A DNA stretch of 64,000 nucleotides from Molossus alvarezi (Eukaryota; Chordata; Mammalia; Chiroptera; Molossidae), in contig CM073887.1 of assembly GCA_037176705.1 (NCBI GenBank), forward strand, positions 88,236,348 to 88,300,347, in the 5' to 3' direction. Under the pieces are notes generated by a model. That model worked only from the letters and a program-made list of their open reading frames with translations. It ran no database searches and had not been told where the DNA came from. How positions within the stretch are numbered: position 1 is the first letter of the stretch; the number at the start of each line of letters is the position of its first letter. The position numbers and the translations under genes are program-made. This document shows positions 11,560 to 23,557 of this stretch, in pieces.

Positions 11560-12290
11560 AAATCTTTTCCTTCCTCCGGGAGTTTGCGCCAACATGTGCT
11601 ACTGACGCCTCCGCTGCTCTCCTTATTAACACTGCAGTAAAGCCTTGGCAGTGGAGTTTTAGCTCTACGGGCACAGAGAGCCCAGCGAGTCAGCCTGACT
11701 CAGTGCAGGAAGGTCAGAGAGGAACAAAAAGGTTGGGGAGTGCCCTCTTGAATAATAATCTTCTGTCAACTGGGGTGCCGTGGTACTTGAGAGTTTGTTT
11801 ATACGAGCATTTGAAAATCTTGGGTTCCAGAAGTTTCTTTTCAAGAACAAGCAGAATCTCAGCCTGTGTCAAGGTGGAGAATTCCACAGGGGCACCCTTC
11901 CGAGTTCCTGGGGCTCAGCTCTTTTGCTCGGCTCAATTGGAGGAACATTGGAATGACCTCTTCTCTCTCCATACACCCAGGTTGAAACATCTGGCTGCAT
12001 CTGATAAGAATATTGTGCACATAATAACCATCTTTTTTTTAAAAAAAAAGACATTTCACAATATTCAAAAACGCCATTTGTAGAGTTGAAATTACAAAAA
12101 CAGACTTTTCTGTGGTGCTCCAGTATTGTGTGTGACTATAAACACATATATAGCCATTGTATTTTTATATCACTCTGAATTTTTTATTTCAAATCTGATT
12201 ATAGAAAGTCATTTATGACAATCGATTTAATATATAATTAACCCATTAAAATTTCTCCGGAAAGAATAGAGGGTAGTCATTCTTACCTGA
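11560..12290. other. Flank of CpG island, no gene seen
   Basis: GC content falls steadily. A 197-codon plus-strand frame (11,490-12,083) runs through with no recognisable protein features and ends in a poly-A-like stretch. Confidence 0.35.
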
Positions 12291-13400
12291 TTAGATACAG
12301 TGCTTTGAGTCATTGAATCAATACTAACTCAGCACCTTACTCTGTGTGAGGCATTGTGGTAGGTCCTGGGGATAGAGGGGAATTAGAAATAGTCCTTCAG
12401 TCAAGGATCTCACAGTTTTTTTTGCAGTATAAAGCAATGATCATATTTCGATATCCTTTCTTTAGTTATCCATAATATGCTGGCAGCCAGCCTCTAGTTA
12501 TAAGCCAGGTCTCCAGGCTCCCCTCTCTCCCTCTCTTAAATGACCCCTGGGTCCTGGGATGCCCTAGGCCTAGAAATGGGAGAAACATTGAAAGAGGAAT
12601 ACACCTTAAAGCAAAGGCTAATCTGCCCTTTGGTGGCTCTATTCCCTAGAACTCTGTCTGACTTAAACTGAATTATATTCACTGAAGTGCCATCAAGTAA
12701 AGGTTTAAGGGAGTTAATGGATAGGGTTTCAAAACTGGAAATAGCCTTTGGTATGTTTTCTTGAGCCAAAAGGGTCCTTAAAGATGATCTAGTTGCCTGT
12801 CATTATGCAACTGAAGAAACCACAGCCTAGGGCCGCTCATTATCACAGATTGTTGGCATAGGTGGCACGGCTCACCTGGCATCTGGCATGTGCTTATCAT
12901 GCTCCCATTCCTCCTAACACAAGGAATGGGGGAGCAAGGAAAGGAGCTTGCAGCCCTTGGTAGCAAGGGAAGGAGAAGGGACTACAGACAAACTTGGTTT
13001 GTTTACAATTTCACCTAGAGCCATCCTATAAAAGGGGAAGGAAATGTGTCACCTACAAAAGGCTGAGGTAGGGCAGAGACATCTCAACTCAGTCCCCTCT
13101 CTATGTCCCCTCACTCCATGCCCAAATACACAAATGTCAATAGAAGCATTCAGTCATGAACGTTAAATTGAACTTCTGTGTTCCTGTTATCCTGTTCCCA
13201 TATTTAGACTCCGAATTCTGCTATCAGTGTTTCATTTTAGTCATGTGATGTGTTTGATTAAGTTTGGGACAGTCATGGAAATACTAACTTCCATGGGGGA
13301 AAAAACTGTCAGTTTTTTAAAAGATTTCTGAAAAAAGCTTTTTTGAAAACAGCCATTCTGTGGGTTTAGGATTATCTGGACCCAAGAGGAAATTTTTATG
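12291..13400. other. Intergenic DNA with old MIR-like fragments
   Basis: Contains a MIR-like segment (TTACTCTGTGTGAGGCATTG..CCTGGGGATAGAGG) near 12,338-12,380. The rest is unassigned single-copy sequence. Confidence 0.4.
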
Positions 13401-13402
13401 AA

Positions 13403-13403
<1 letters not shown>

Positions 13404-13441
<38 letters not shown>
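13404..13441. repeat. (TG)n microsatellite
   Basis: About 18 uninterrupted TG dinucleotides followed by T4. Confidence 0.95.
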
Positions 13442-13443
<2 letters not shown>

Positions 13444-13619
13444 GATTGACCCACTGAGCAGCTTTGGTTGTGGTACCATCCACAGGCTTTAGGATCCAAC
13501 TAAAAACCAGTTTATTCATGCTTAGTTGCCAAGAATAGGGGGGGAAAAAAAAATCAGTGTTACATGAGATATACCTTGAGGCATTGTAGTCTTAATGCTA
13601 TGCAACAAATGAAAAATAA

Positions 13620-14500
13620 AAAAGGACAAGGGTATTTTCATTCAATACTTATCTTGAGTATCCACTATGGTCCAGACTTTCTGCACTGGGGCTACACACT
13701 CAAGCAACTCTCAGTGTGAGTGGGAGTGGGGCTGAGGGACAATCAACCAGTCAACCATGAGGCAAGCCTCTCAGAGAAAAGAATACTTGAGCCGAGTTTT
13801 TTTTTTTTTTATCCTCACTCGAGGATATTTTTCCATTTTTTTGTACAGATAGAGTGGGAGGGAGAGAGAGAGAGAGAAACATCGACGTGAAGGGACACAT
13901 CAAGTGGCTGCCACCCGCACGACCAACCAGGGCCAGGGACAAACTGCAACCGAAGTACGTGCCCTTAGCGGGAACCGAACCCGGGTCTCTCCGGACCGCA
14001 GGCCGACGCTCTAACCGCTGAGCCAAACTGGTCAGGGCTTGAGCTGAGTTTTAAGAGATGAATGGTAGGAGTACAGATTAAAGGAAAGGGAATTCTACAA
14101 AAAGGGTATGTGCCGCATTGGAGGCACAGAAAAACGTGGTGCTTTTAGGTCACTACAAAAAGTAGTTGGAATGATTGGAGCCAAGGCTCCATGGGGGAAG
14201 GGCAGAAGAAGAGGTTCTGGGCCTTGTGTGCTGAACAAGGGAGTCTGAACTTTATTCTGGAAACTATGGGAAGTCATTGAAGGAATATTAAGCAGGAGAG
14301 TGGCATGACCAGATTTCCAATTTAGAAAGGTCACCGTGACTGAAATGTAGATGGTGAAATTTGAGGAAGCTGGGATAGAAACAGAACTAATTAAGAAAGC
14401 ACTGTATTTCAGATAAGAGATGAGAGTGGAGCCAATTACACTAAAAGCTGTGAGAATAGAGAGCAGTGGAGGCTAGCAAATATAGAGAAGGCAGAATCTT
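13620..14500 (+). repeat. Ancient mammalian repeat, family not named (copy 1)
   Basis: Diverged repeat with GAGCTGAGTTTTAAGAGATGA, GGGCCTTGTGTGCTGAACAAGG and GTGGCATGACCAGATTT. Related copies occur at about 19,590-20,210 and 21,120-22,260. A Ves SINE at 13,801-14,037 interrupts it. Confidence 0.5.
13801..14037 (-). mobile_element. Ves-type SINE
   Basis: Minus-strand SINE with 15-bp TSD CTTGAGCCGAGTTTT (13,786-13,800) / CTTGAGCTGAGTTTT (14,038-14,052). Confidence 0.9.
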
Positions 14501-15778
14501 CATAATTTAGAATGGCAGATAGTACCATTTTAAGAAAGTGTACCTGTTAACTAAGACATTATGGAAATGTTGTTTATGGGCCATCATGATGGAAAATTTG
14601 AATACAGTTCTTTGTTGTTGTTTTTTTAGTGCCAAAACTTGGGAGTGAACCATATTTGTTCTTTTAAAAGTATAAAAGTGATTTAAATCCAGGACACATT
14701 TGGGAGCAGCAAATGTACAAAGCAAAACAGAGTCTCTTGGGGGACCATAAGGCTTTGAAGTTTGGGGAACCTTACAGAGGATGTGGAGTAGGCAGACTAG
14801 TGACATGGCTTGATACCATGTTTATCATAAGCAGTATAATTGATGATTATCAAATATACCAACATCATGGGATTATATGATATGAATATATAAAATAGTA
14901 ATTATAAGCAATTTTGAGAAACAAAAAAATCTTTATTTACAAAAGTTTTCATAAATGCATTTTATATTTGATATGCATGCTATTATAACAAAGCAACTAA
15001 AATATAATTATAGTTAAGATCTTTTATGCATATTTAAAAAGTAATATTTTAATCTTTTTTAAAAATTGAAAGTAGAATAAGCAATTCTTCAAAAAATACT
15101 CATTTTCCCCCCATGCACTTGTTGCAATGACTTAATAAGGAACATTAAAATAACCAGTCAAATGAATGTTTAAAAGCAACTGTCACCTCATGAAAACCTT
15201 TTTAGTTTAGGACCAGGTTTAGAAATGCTTTTATTCCAGGTATTATATATTGCCTCTGGGCGATAACCATTCATGTAGTCTAACTGAAGTCTCTCATATG
15301 GGGTTCTGTCCTCACTTGAATGCTAACCCCATTCTTACTGCAGTTAATTGTAGAGTCACAGAAAGGACTGTGCAGCATACTTGAGAGAAAATTCAGACTA
15401 CCAGGATCGTTTTGTCTTTTCATGTATACGCTTCCTTAAAATAGAAACAAGCAAGAAAATGCAGCAACTTAGCTCAACATATATAGTTTGTCAATTTTAT
15501 ATATGATTATTCATTTTTTTCCTGAGATAATTAAGCAAGTTTGTAAGTAGTCTGTTGTCATGCAAAAATACATTTTTCCATTCTTTACATTCATTTTGTA
15601 GTATTTGTATTCTAAATAACTATATCACATTTGTGCTTTATACACTTATAAAATAAAAAATAATTCATTTTCTTTACTGCAGAAAAATAAGATTATTGGT
15701 TCTTCAGTGGGTAATACAAGCAAGTTAAGTGCCAACTTCAAGTTGCTAAAACATCACCTGCCTATAAAAATAGCAATG
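14501..15778. other. Intergenic AT-rich DNA, nothing recognised
   Basis: Between the putative MEIKIN promoter and the ACSL6 3' end. No exon, RNA gene or nameable repeat was seen. Confidence 0.4.
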
Positions 15779-16018
15779 GGCCCTCTCTGTGTGGCTCAAT
15801 AATTAGAGCATCAACCCTCACACCAAAGGGTCACGGGTTCGATTCCCGGTCACCAACCCCAGTTGGGGCATGTGCAGGAGGCAACCAATTGATGTAATCG
15901 ATGTGTCTCTGTCATATCAATGTTTCTCTCTCTCTTTCCCCTCCCTCCTTTACCCTCCATTACACTCTTTCTAAAAATCAATGGAAAAAATATCCTCAGT
16001 GAGGATTAACAACAAAAA
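15779..16018 (+). mobile_element. Ves-type SINE
   Basis: Plus-strand diverged SINE. TSD AAAATAGCAATG / AAAATTGCAATG. Confidence 0.85.
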
Positions 16019-16917
16019 AAATTGCAATGTAAAGTTCTATTTTTTCTCACGCTTGCAGTTTTACCTCAATTAGGAATGCAACATTGACTTGCTCATGTGA
16101 GGGAGACATGGTATATTCATTCCTTGGACTCCTGAGTTTGTGAGTTCCTAATACGTAGTTGCAACTAGGCCTACACACCACACCTGGTCAGAATTTCCTC
16201 TCTCACCTGGGGGCAATCACAGTATAATGTATAATACAGAGATGTCTTTTATTGCAAAGTAAAAAAAAAAAGTATATTCTATTTAAAAATATACACAAGA
16301 TTATTTTGTAAAATATGAGAATTACTAACACATTTGAATGAGAAACAGATAAAAGGCCAAGTGTTTAAGAACATATTTATGCTTAAGGAATTCATCTCTG
16401 TTACACCTCTAGACTTCAGTTGGATCTGACATCCACTATGAAGGTGAACGTCTTAAGTACATAGTCTTTTTCTATATTGGTTAAAGAGAAGTACAAACTT
16501 TTCCCCCTAAATAAAGTTGGGAAATCTGAAGCAAGAAGGTGTTTTTCCATTAATACATACTGTTTTGTTTCTCCTTTATTAAAAAAATTCAGTGGAGTTA
16601 AACAGAGGAATAGATAAATATACATGCAATATATTTAGGACCCACTATTCACTTTCCTCAGCACATCTGCAGTAACTTATTTATTGGCCCAAGTGTGATG
16701 ATTTCACACATATCAGGAAGGTTGGTGGAAACGTTAAGATCTTCAAAATAAGAAAAAGAAGAAATCTTAAGCTGTCCATATTAAACCATATCTAACTACT
16801 ACGAGGTATAAATAGAATAAAAATAAGTTTCAAATTATTTGATTTTTATGACATTTTCAAAATCTTTTTGGAAACAAAGCCAACTACACAATTAAGTTGA
16901 ATGGAAGGACAATGGGA
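16019..16917. other. Intergenic AT-rich DNA, nothing recognised
   Basis: Contains two AATAAA hexamers on the minus strand (TTTATT near 16,571 and 16,676) that could be distal ACSL6 poly(A) signals. There is no other support. Confidence 0.3.
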
Positions 16918-16934
16918 AACAGCTTAATTTTCTT

Positions 16935-17148
16935 TTTTTTCCTTTTATTGATTTTTAGAGAGAGAGGAAGGGAGAGGGAGAGAGAGATAGAAACATCTAT
17001 AAGAGAGAACATCGATTGGCTGCCTCCTGCATGCCCTCCCACTGGGGATTTGGTCCACAACCTGGGCATGCACCCTGACCGAGAATCGAACTGGTGACCT
17101 CTTGGTGCATGGGTCAATGCTCAAACCACTGAGCCACACTGGCCGGGC
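16935..17148 (-). mobile_element. Ves-type SINE
   Basis: Minus-strand SINE of the 'TGTGGCTCAG' subtype. TSD AACAGCTTAATTTTCTT (16,918-16,934) / AACAACTTCATTTTCTT (17,149-17,165). Confidence 0.9.
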
Positions 17149-17398
17149 AACAACTTCATTTTCTTCAAGATGTGAAGCTACTTGCCTTTTAAATTCAGGT
17201 AATGATTTTCCCTTTTAATTAGCCAAATATATATTAAATATAAAAAATTAATGTTATATAGGTGGCCTTGGGCATTTTCTAGTATTTGTTTATTCAGAAA
17301 TGCCTTTAAAAAATGATGTGCAAAGAACTAGCACAATTATGAAAAGTCAGATTTGTAAGTGCAAGTAGTGGTTATGCAAAAAGAATATGCCAAAGGAA

Positions 17399-17401
<3 letters not shown>

Positions 17402-17450
<49 letters not shown>
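17402..17450. repeat. (TA)n microsatellite
   Basis: About 24 AT dinucleotides in a row. Likely length-variable and self-complementary. Confidence 0.95.
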
Positions 17451-17452
<2 letters not shown>

Positions 17453-17662
17453 GATAAATACATCCGATGAAGCTGTGGTCCACTTTTGCAAAGACTAAAC
17501 TGTAAGTGTAGAATTACTGATGCACACTCATCCAGAAGGCCTGTGTAATTAACGCAGCTTTTAACTTACAGTTTGGATTTGCTCCAGGGGAAAGGGCTTC
17601 TGGACTGTGAACTCTGCCCCCATCTCTGCTTTCAGAGTCCTGTCTCTAAAGAAAACATTTTT

Positions 17663-17836
17663 GCCCTGGCTGGGTTGCTCAGCTGATTAGGGCATCATCT
17701 CAATATGCCAAGATTAAGGGTTCCGTCCCCCAGTCAGGGTGCATACAAGAAGCAACAATGAAGGTATGAATAAGTGGAAAACAAATTAATGTTTCTCTTG
17801 CTCTCTCCCTTCCTCTCTCTAAAATCAAGAAAATAA
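17663..17836 (+). mobile_element. SINE, divergent subtype
   Basis: tRNA-like head GCCCTGGCTGGGTTGCTCAG and an unusual body (AAGCAACAATGAA, ATGAATAAGTGGAAA) unlike the other SINEs here. CT-rich segment and A-rich tail present. Confidence 0.7.
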
Positions 17837-18274
17837 AACACTTTCCTAGGGATATTTCCCTCTGAAGATTGAGAGTCTGTGGCTTTGTCTTTAATTGCTG
17901 TTCAAGCTGGGCTTTAATTGTATGATATTGTTGACACTCAGGTGCAAGAAATGTCTAAATACATAATGCAAGAGAGGACGTTTTTGTGGTTGACCTTAGA
18001 AGCATTTCAGATTTTATGAAAGGAATTACGCCCACCCTAAGGAGATGTTTATCTATAGTGACTTAAAAGTTTTCCAGGGGTAATTTGAAGAGGTTCTTCC
18101 AAATTATGTTGTGGAAAAATTACTTTCTTTGGAAATAACATTCCTTCCTCTTAATATCGTGCCTTGATTGTCTTACTGAAAGAAACTGAAATTATTCAGA
18201 ATTGTAGACATTTTGGGTTTCCCAAGCCTGGCATGGACATATTGAGAATGGAAGACTGGAAGAACCTAGCAAAG
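17837..18274. other. Intergenic or distal 3' UTR, nothing recognised
   Basis: No gene or repeat recognised. It may be part of a long ACSL6 3' UTR. Confidence 0.3.
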
Positions 18275-18286
18275 AACATAGGTACA

Positions 18287-18384
18287 GCCCTGGCCGGTTT
18301 GGAGCGGTTGAAGCATTGGACTGTGGACCAGAGAGACCGGGGTTCAGTTCCCACTAGGGGCACATACCAAAAAAAACCCAAAAA
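18287..18384 (+). mobile_element. Short Ves SINE (tRNA head only)
   Basis: A 98-bp element consisting of the tRNA-like head ending GGGGCACATACC, then directly poly-A. Perfect 12-bp TSD AACATAGGTACA (18,275-18,286; 18,385-18,396). Same breakpoint as the element at 22,602. Confidence 0.9.
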
Positions 18385-18396
18385 AACATAGGTACA

Positions 18397-19252
18397 TTAA
18401 TTACTGCCCACCCTGAGAAATAATTCTGGATTTCTTTTCCCAAGTCTTCCCCAAAGGTCCATTCATTGTAGTCAACAGACAGCTTTTAGAATTCATGTGG
18501 TAAGATGTCCAAGAATATACACATACTATTCTTGAAGTAGTTTATACATTACATTTTTTCCTAAGTAGTTACTGAATATTTTAATGAGCTTATAAATGAG
18601 AAAATGTATGAAAGGTTTTTGTAACATGTTATATAAATATAACATTTGTTTTAAGAATATCTGAATTTGCATTTTTCATGAATAAACATAAAAATTAGAG
18701 AGAAAACTTTTTTCACATCAACAATGATAGTCATGTTTGAAGAATCTGAAGTTATACAGAATGTGAGTTATCACGTTTTAGCATTATTCTATACACCTAG
18801 TTTTAATTTTTAAGTCTGATTTAATTATGATTTTGACAATCAATTATTAAATGAGGTAGTCCACATTACCTAGATATTTGTTGTATCTGGTTTCTATTCC
18901 ACAATTAAGTACAATATATCAGTTATGTTTTTCCTTTATGTTTAATAGGAGTACTGTGAACATTGAGAATATCTTTCTTTTAGTGATACACAGTTCTTGG
19001 GAAAAGTCTTGATTTTTACATTGCCATTTGCAATATTTTTAGCAGCTTGCTACAATATCATTTTAATAAATGTGAAGTGTACTTGGTGGTGATAGAGGAA
19101 ATACTGTTAAAGACCTCTTAGGACAGGAAAAGGCTCGGTCATAACGTCACGTGCTTATTCATTTTCAGCTGATCATTCTGACTCATTACTTTCAAGAATA
19201 ACTAAAATATTGCTACACAGTCCATTGTTCTGAGAAGAACTTCCCTTGAACT
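18397..19252 (-). other. ACSL6: ACSL6 3' UTR (extent uncertain)
   Basis: Sequence immediately 3' of the ACSL6 stop codon. No AATAAA is present on the minus strand in this interval. Several ATTAAA variants are (TTTAAT near 18,579, 18,803, 18,826 and 18,949), and AATAAA appears only farther on, near 17,287. The poly(A) site cannot be fixed from sequence. Confidence 0.4.
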
Positions 19253-19390
19253 TCACATGGAGATTGAGTAAAGCTCTTCTATTTGTTTTTTGAAGTACTC
19301 TCTCAGCTCAGGTCTTTTAGCCTTTAGTGTTGGTGTCAGCAAGCCATTTTGAACTGAGAACATGTCAGAATGGATGTGAATGGCTTTAAC
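19253..19390 (-). CDS. ACSL6: ACSL6 last coding exon
   Basis: 138 nt including the TGA stop at 19,253-19,255. Reads VKAIHIHSDMFSVQ, then NGLLTPTLKAKRPELR, then EYFKKQIEELYSISM. Acceptor TTTTTAG. Encodes the C-terminal subdomain tail common to ACSL1/5/6, with the ACSL6-type end. Confidence 0.97.
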   Translation of the reverse strand, partial: VKAIHIHSDMFSVQNGLLTPTLKAKRPELREYFKKQIEELYSISM

Positions 19391-19589
19391 CTAAAAACCA
19401 AATGCAGAATACATCTTTATCAGGAGTATAACACAGCATTTATAGCATACATGATAAAAGTAAACAGACATATAGGAATAGATATATTGATATAAAAATA
19501 CTATGCCTATTTAAAAGTCAAAATTATGTTAATAACATTTCAGCCTATTTGACATATCTGAAAACTGCCTTCTTTTCCTTCTCAGACCT

Positions 19590-20210
19590 TCATTAGTCAG
19601 TCTACAGAAATGAATTGATTGCTTACTCTGTGCCAGGAATTGAGGACACAAAGTGGAATCATGAGTGCTTCTGCCCTCAGAGAGTGCACATTCACATCCA
19701 GTAGAGCAGACACACTGGGCTACCATTAGACAAACTGCTATGCACAGGATGAAGGGCACCTAACTCAGTTATGGCAGGGGAGAGGGAGGAGCAGTCAGGG
19801 AAGCCTTCCTAAGTCAGATGAGTGTTAAAGAATGAGTAACAGCCAGCAAAGGAGGAGAAGTGGGTGGAAAAGGGCTTTCAAGGCAGAGGCAACCCAAAGA
19901 ACAAAACTATGAAAGTGAGAAATGGCTGAGTATTAGAAAAGAAATCCAAGTGGTTTCTTATAGTTACAAAATAGGAGGTAGAGGGGGTGAGAGAGAAAGC
20001 TGAAGTAGTAGATGGGACAATTTATACAGGAGCTCAAACTTTATGTTGAAGACAATAGAGAGGGACTGAAGGTTTTTATACAGGGCAAAGACATGGCTGA
20101 ATACATATTTTAGAAAGGTCTCTCTGAGAGAAATGTGAAAGTGGTTTTTAGGAATAGTAAGATTGGAAACGGGAAACCAATCAGAAGTATCTGGCCAATC
20201 CATGGGAGAG
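19590..20210 (+). repeat. Ancient mammalian repeat, family not named (copy 2)
   Basis: Diverged copy: TTACTCTGTGCCAGGAATTGAGG, GAAGCCTTCCTAAGTCAGATGAG, and TTTTAGAAAGGTCTCTCTGAG near the end. Compare 13,620-14,500. Confidence 0.5.
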
Positions 20211-20243
20211 AAGATAAGTTCCTACACTTAGAGAAGTGGCAGA

Positions 20244-20490
20244 GCCCTGGCCAGTTTGGCTCAGCAGTTAGAGTGTTGGCCTGAGGACCGAAAGGTCACA
20301 GGTTCGATCCCTGGTCAAGGCATGTACCTGGGTTGCAGGTTCAATTCTCAGCTCTGGTCAGGATTGCGCAGGAGGCAACCAATTGATGTGTCTCTCTCAC
20401 ATCAATGTTTCTCTTTCCCTCCTTTCCTGTTTATCTAAAAATTAATGGAAAAATATCCTTGGGTGAGGATAAACAAACGAACAAAAAAAT
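20244..20490 (+). mobile_element. Ves-type SINE
   Basis: Plus-strand SINE with a well-preserved head. TSD AGTGGCAGAG before and after. Confidence 0.9.
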
Positions 20491-20499
20491 AGAGTGGCA

Positions 20500-21115
20500 G
20501 AGGCAGAGATAAGCAATTCTAAGAACAATTCAGAGATAAACTGGAAAAATGTAGTAAAGAGAGACAGTCTCAAGAACTCCCAGGTTCTGGCTTGGATGGC
20601 TGCATAGATGATGGTGCCACTTATAGTAGGAATATAAAGTCTGGGAAGGGACATGATGAGTCTATGTTTAAAAAAAAAGTTTTGCCATAGAATTTTATCA
20701 CATCTGTTAGAAGAAGGCACAGAGGGATCAGACTTGGTGTTTACATTGTCTGTTTCTGTAAGCCATATCCTCATACAAAGTCTCTTTGCAAGGCTGAATG
20801 TAAGACCAAAGAAATAGATGAACTGATCTAGAAGGGTCTGGGTAGGCTCCTCCCCAGTGGGGCTCCAGCTGAAAGAGTCACTGTCAATTCTATGAGAATG
20901 TTATAATCTGTACTTGGGCTGAATCCTGGAACAACACTATATCTCTAAGAAAATGTATCCCGACTGAAAATTGAATCTGAATTCCATGATTTTGTTGATA
21001 ACAGATTCATATCATTAAATAGCAAACAGGGTTATGAATTTCTATAATACAGACATTTAAAAATTAATTCAAAATATATGTGTTAAATACACATATACAT
21101 TCATTTTTTTGTTTT
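20500..21115. other. ACSL6 intron, nothing recognised
   Basis: No exon or nameable repeat seen. Confidence 0.35.
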
Positions 21116-21119
21116 GTAT

Positions 21120-22260
21120 AATTGATATTTATTGAGAAACTACTGTGTCTTAGGCATTATGGAGACAAAGAAGAACAGACACAGTCCATGCCCACGTGGA
21201 CCTTACCATCTAATGAGAGATGCTGCAGTGTAATACTGCTGCTATAGGGAGAAGCACAGAGAGCATCACCTTTGGCAGGCAGGCAGTTGCTTTCCCAGTA
21301 TTTCTGTGCTAATCAAACCCTGATTTGGTTGGGACCCAAACAGTCTATGTTAATCATGATGATCCTTTCCCCTGATTTCTCAGCATCCTTTGCAGCTAGG
21401 GAGTAGCCTTGAGATTCATTTTTGGCTAATAATAAGGAAAAGTTTTGCTTTCCTAATAAAAGGTTCAAAGATAGTTATCTTCAACCACTTTCTTTTTTCC
21501 CTTCCTTGAATATCAACAATATCCAAAGCTGAAGCAGCCACCTTGTGACCATTAGGTGACAAGCCAACACACTAAGAATGGAGAATAGAAAGACAGGAAG
21601 AGCCTAGGTCTTTGAGGACCTGTACATACTTGGATGGCCTATCTTTGGACCTCTTATGTGAGAAGAAAACACAGAAACACAGCCAGTGTGTTTAAGACAT
21701 TGTGGGTTTTCTGTTAGAGCTGAATGAACTTTTGATAGAGCACTTAGCCCAGGCTTGGGCAGGATTCATTGAAAAGGGATGCCTGAGTTGAACTCTGAAG
21801 GATAAGTAGGCTTCAGCCAGATGAAGCTACCAAGGAGAAGGGGAGTAGTTGCTGCTATATGGTCTGAGGAGAAGGAAGGTGCACTAGGCAGAGGCAACAT
21901 GTGCCAAAGCACATTTGAGGCATTACCAGTGTAGGCTGAAGCACATAGTCCAAATGAAGAAGAAAGATGGGGCTGGAGAGATAGACTGAATTATAAAGGG
22001 CTAATATGCCAAGGTAGGGAATTTGGAAATAATTCTTTAAATAATTTTTAAGCTAAGCAGTGAAAGAAAGAACCAAAATGGCTCTTTAGATGGATTAATG
22101 TGTTATAAGTGGATTGAAGTGAGGTAAAAGTGGAAGCTGGAAGACCAGCCAAGAGGCAATCACTATAGTGATTTGGGTTATAAAGTTGGCTGTGGAGACG
22201 GAAATAGATTTCAAGGATAGAAAGGACAGGACTTAACATTGGTTTAAGTAAGTGGTAAAG
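21120..22260 (+). repeat. Ancient mammalian repeat, family not named (copy 3)
   Basis: Diverged, possibly composite copy: TTATTGAGAAACTACTGTGTC, CATGCCCACGTGGACCTTACC, GTTGAACTCTGAAGGATAAGTAGG and GGGCTAATATGCCAAGG. Confidence 0.45.
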
Positions 22261-22385
22261 AAAGAGAGATTTCTGCTTGAGCAGAAAAACTGGGGGAGCA
22301 GAAAGAGTCTTTAGTGGTAGGAAGATCAAGTATTCATGTAAAATTTGAAATGCTTCTGAGACACCAAGTAGTCTTTGGACATTGG

Positions 22386-22452
22386 ACATATAAGTATTAG
22401 TATTAGTATTTGTATTAGTATTCATATTCGTATTTGTATTCATATTAGTATG
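22386..22452. repeat. TATTAG/TATTCR hexanucleotide repeat
   Basis: About eleven imperfect hexamers (TATTAG, TATTTG, TATTCA, TATTCG) in a row. Confidence 0.85.
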
Positions 22453-22601
22453 TAGGACAGAGCTAGGCTTGAGACACTGGAGGAGTGATTTGAGAAGAAA
22501 GGAACTGGAATGTGGGTTACAAAAGCCAGAGGAACAAGTGAGAGAGGTCACTACTTCATTTGCTATTGTTGTATTGGAACTGTTAATAAAATCAATGGAC
22601 A

Positions 22602-22700
22602 GCCCTGGCCGGTTTGGCTCAATGGTTGGAGCGTCAACCTATGGACTAGAGAGTCCTGGGTTCAGTTCCCGCTAGGGGCACATACCAAAAAATAAATAAA
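22602..22700 (+). mobile_element. Short Ves SINE (tRNA head only)
   Basis: tRNA-like head ending GGGGCACATACC, then an A-rich tail. TSD TCAATGGACA on both sides. Identical breakpoint to the element at 18,287. Confidence 0.9.
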
Positions 22701-23000
22701 CATAAAGTCAATGGACACAATTAGGAAATGTTACTTCAAAAATCAATGTGTATACCACCTCATACCCATTAGGATGGCTGTCATACAAAAACAGAAAATA
22801 AAAAGTATTGGTGAAGAGAGAGAAATTGGAACCCTTGTCACTGTTGGTGGGAATGTAAAAGGGTGCAACCACTGTGAAAAACAGTATGGCAGTTCCTCAA
22901 GAAATTAAAAATAGAATTACCATATGATCCAAGTAATTCTATTTCTGGGGATATCCCAGAAATGGAACTGAAAGAAGGGTTTCCAAAAGATAACTGTACA

Positions 23001-23215
23001 GTCTGGCCGATGTGACTCAGTGGCTGACGCTGACCCATGTACCAAGAGGTTGCCGGTTTGATTCCTGGTCAGGGCACATGCCCATGTTGTGGGTCCAATC
23101 CCCAGTGGGGGCATGCAGGAAGTGGCCAGTTGATGTTCTCTCTCTTTGATGTTTCTGTCTCTCTCTCCCTCTCACTTCCTCTCTCTCTGAAATCAAAGAA
23201 AGGAAGGAAAATAAA
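23001..23215 (+). mobile_element. Ves-type SINE in older L1
   Basis: Plus-strand SINE. TSD AAGATAACTGTACA / AAGATAATTGTACA. Confidence 0.9.
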
Positions 23216-23557
23216 AAGATAATTGTACAGCCATATTCACAGCAGCATTAGTCACAATAGCTAAAAGGTGGAAGCAACCTAGATGTCCATCAGTGAATGA
23301 ATGGATAAGCAAAATGTGGTGTACACATACAGTGGAACATTATTCACTTTAAAGAGGAAGGAAATTCTGACATATGCCACAACATGGATGAAACTTGAGG
23401 ACATTGTGCTAAGTGAAATAAGCAAGTTACAAAAAGACAAATACTATATGATTCCACTTATATGAAGTACTTAGAGTAGTCAAAGTTATAGAGACAGAAA
23501 GTAAAATGGTGGTTGCCAGGGGCTGGGAAGAGGAGGATAGAATTGGGAGTTACTGTT

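Larger units (their letters stand above)
10780..11600. promoter_or_regulatory. CpG island, likely bidirectional promoter
   Basis: Dense CpG and GC-rich sequence, clearly unlike both flanks. It contains the minus-strand MWPLRVY first exon (ATG at 11,186) and, 250 bp away on the plus strand, an AAGATGGC box at 11,434-11,441. That box resembles a YY1 site overlapping a start codon. No TATA box is evident, as usual for CpG promoters. The composition is seen directly; bidirectional use is inferred. Confidence 0.75.

Noticed and set aside
11490..12083. 197-codon plus-strand open frame downstream of the CpG island
   Set aside because: No recognisable protein character. It starts in GC-rich island sequence, where stops are rare, and ends in an A-rich run. 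Splicing at 11,486 would exclude it.
13751..14026. Recurring open frames like MAQRLERRPAVRRDPGSVPA at many places
   Set aside because: They are the same frame through each Ves SINE, not a gene family.
20244..20320. tRNA-like sequences with A and B boxes
   Set aside because: They are SINE heads, lack a good cloverleaf, and are attached to SINE bodies with TSDs. No functional tRNA gene is claimed.
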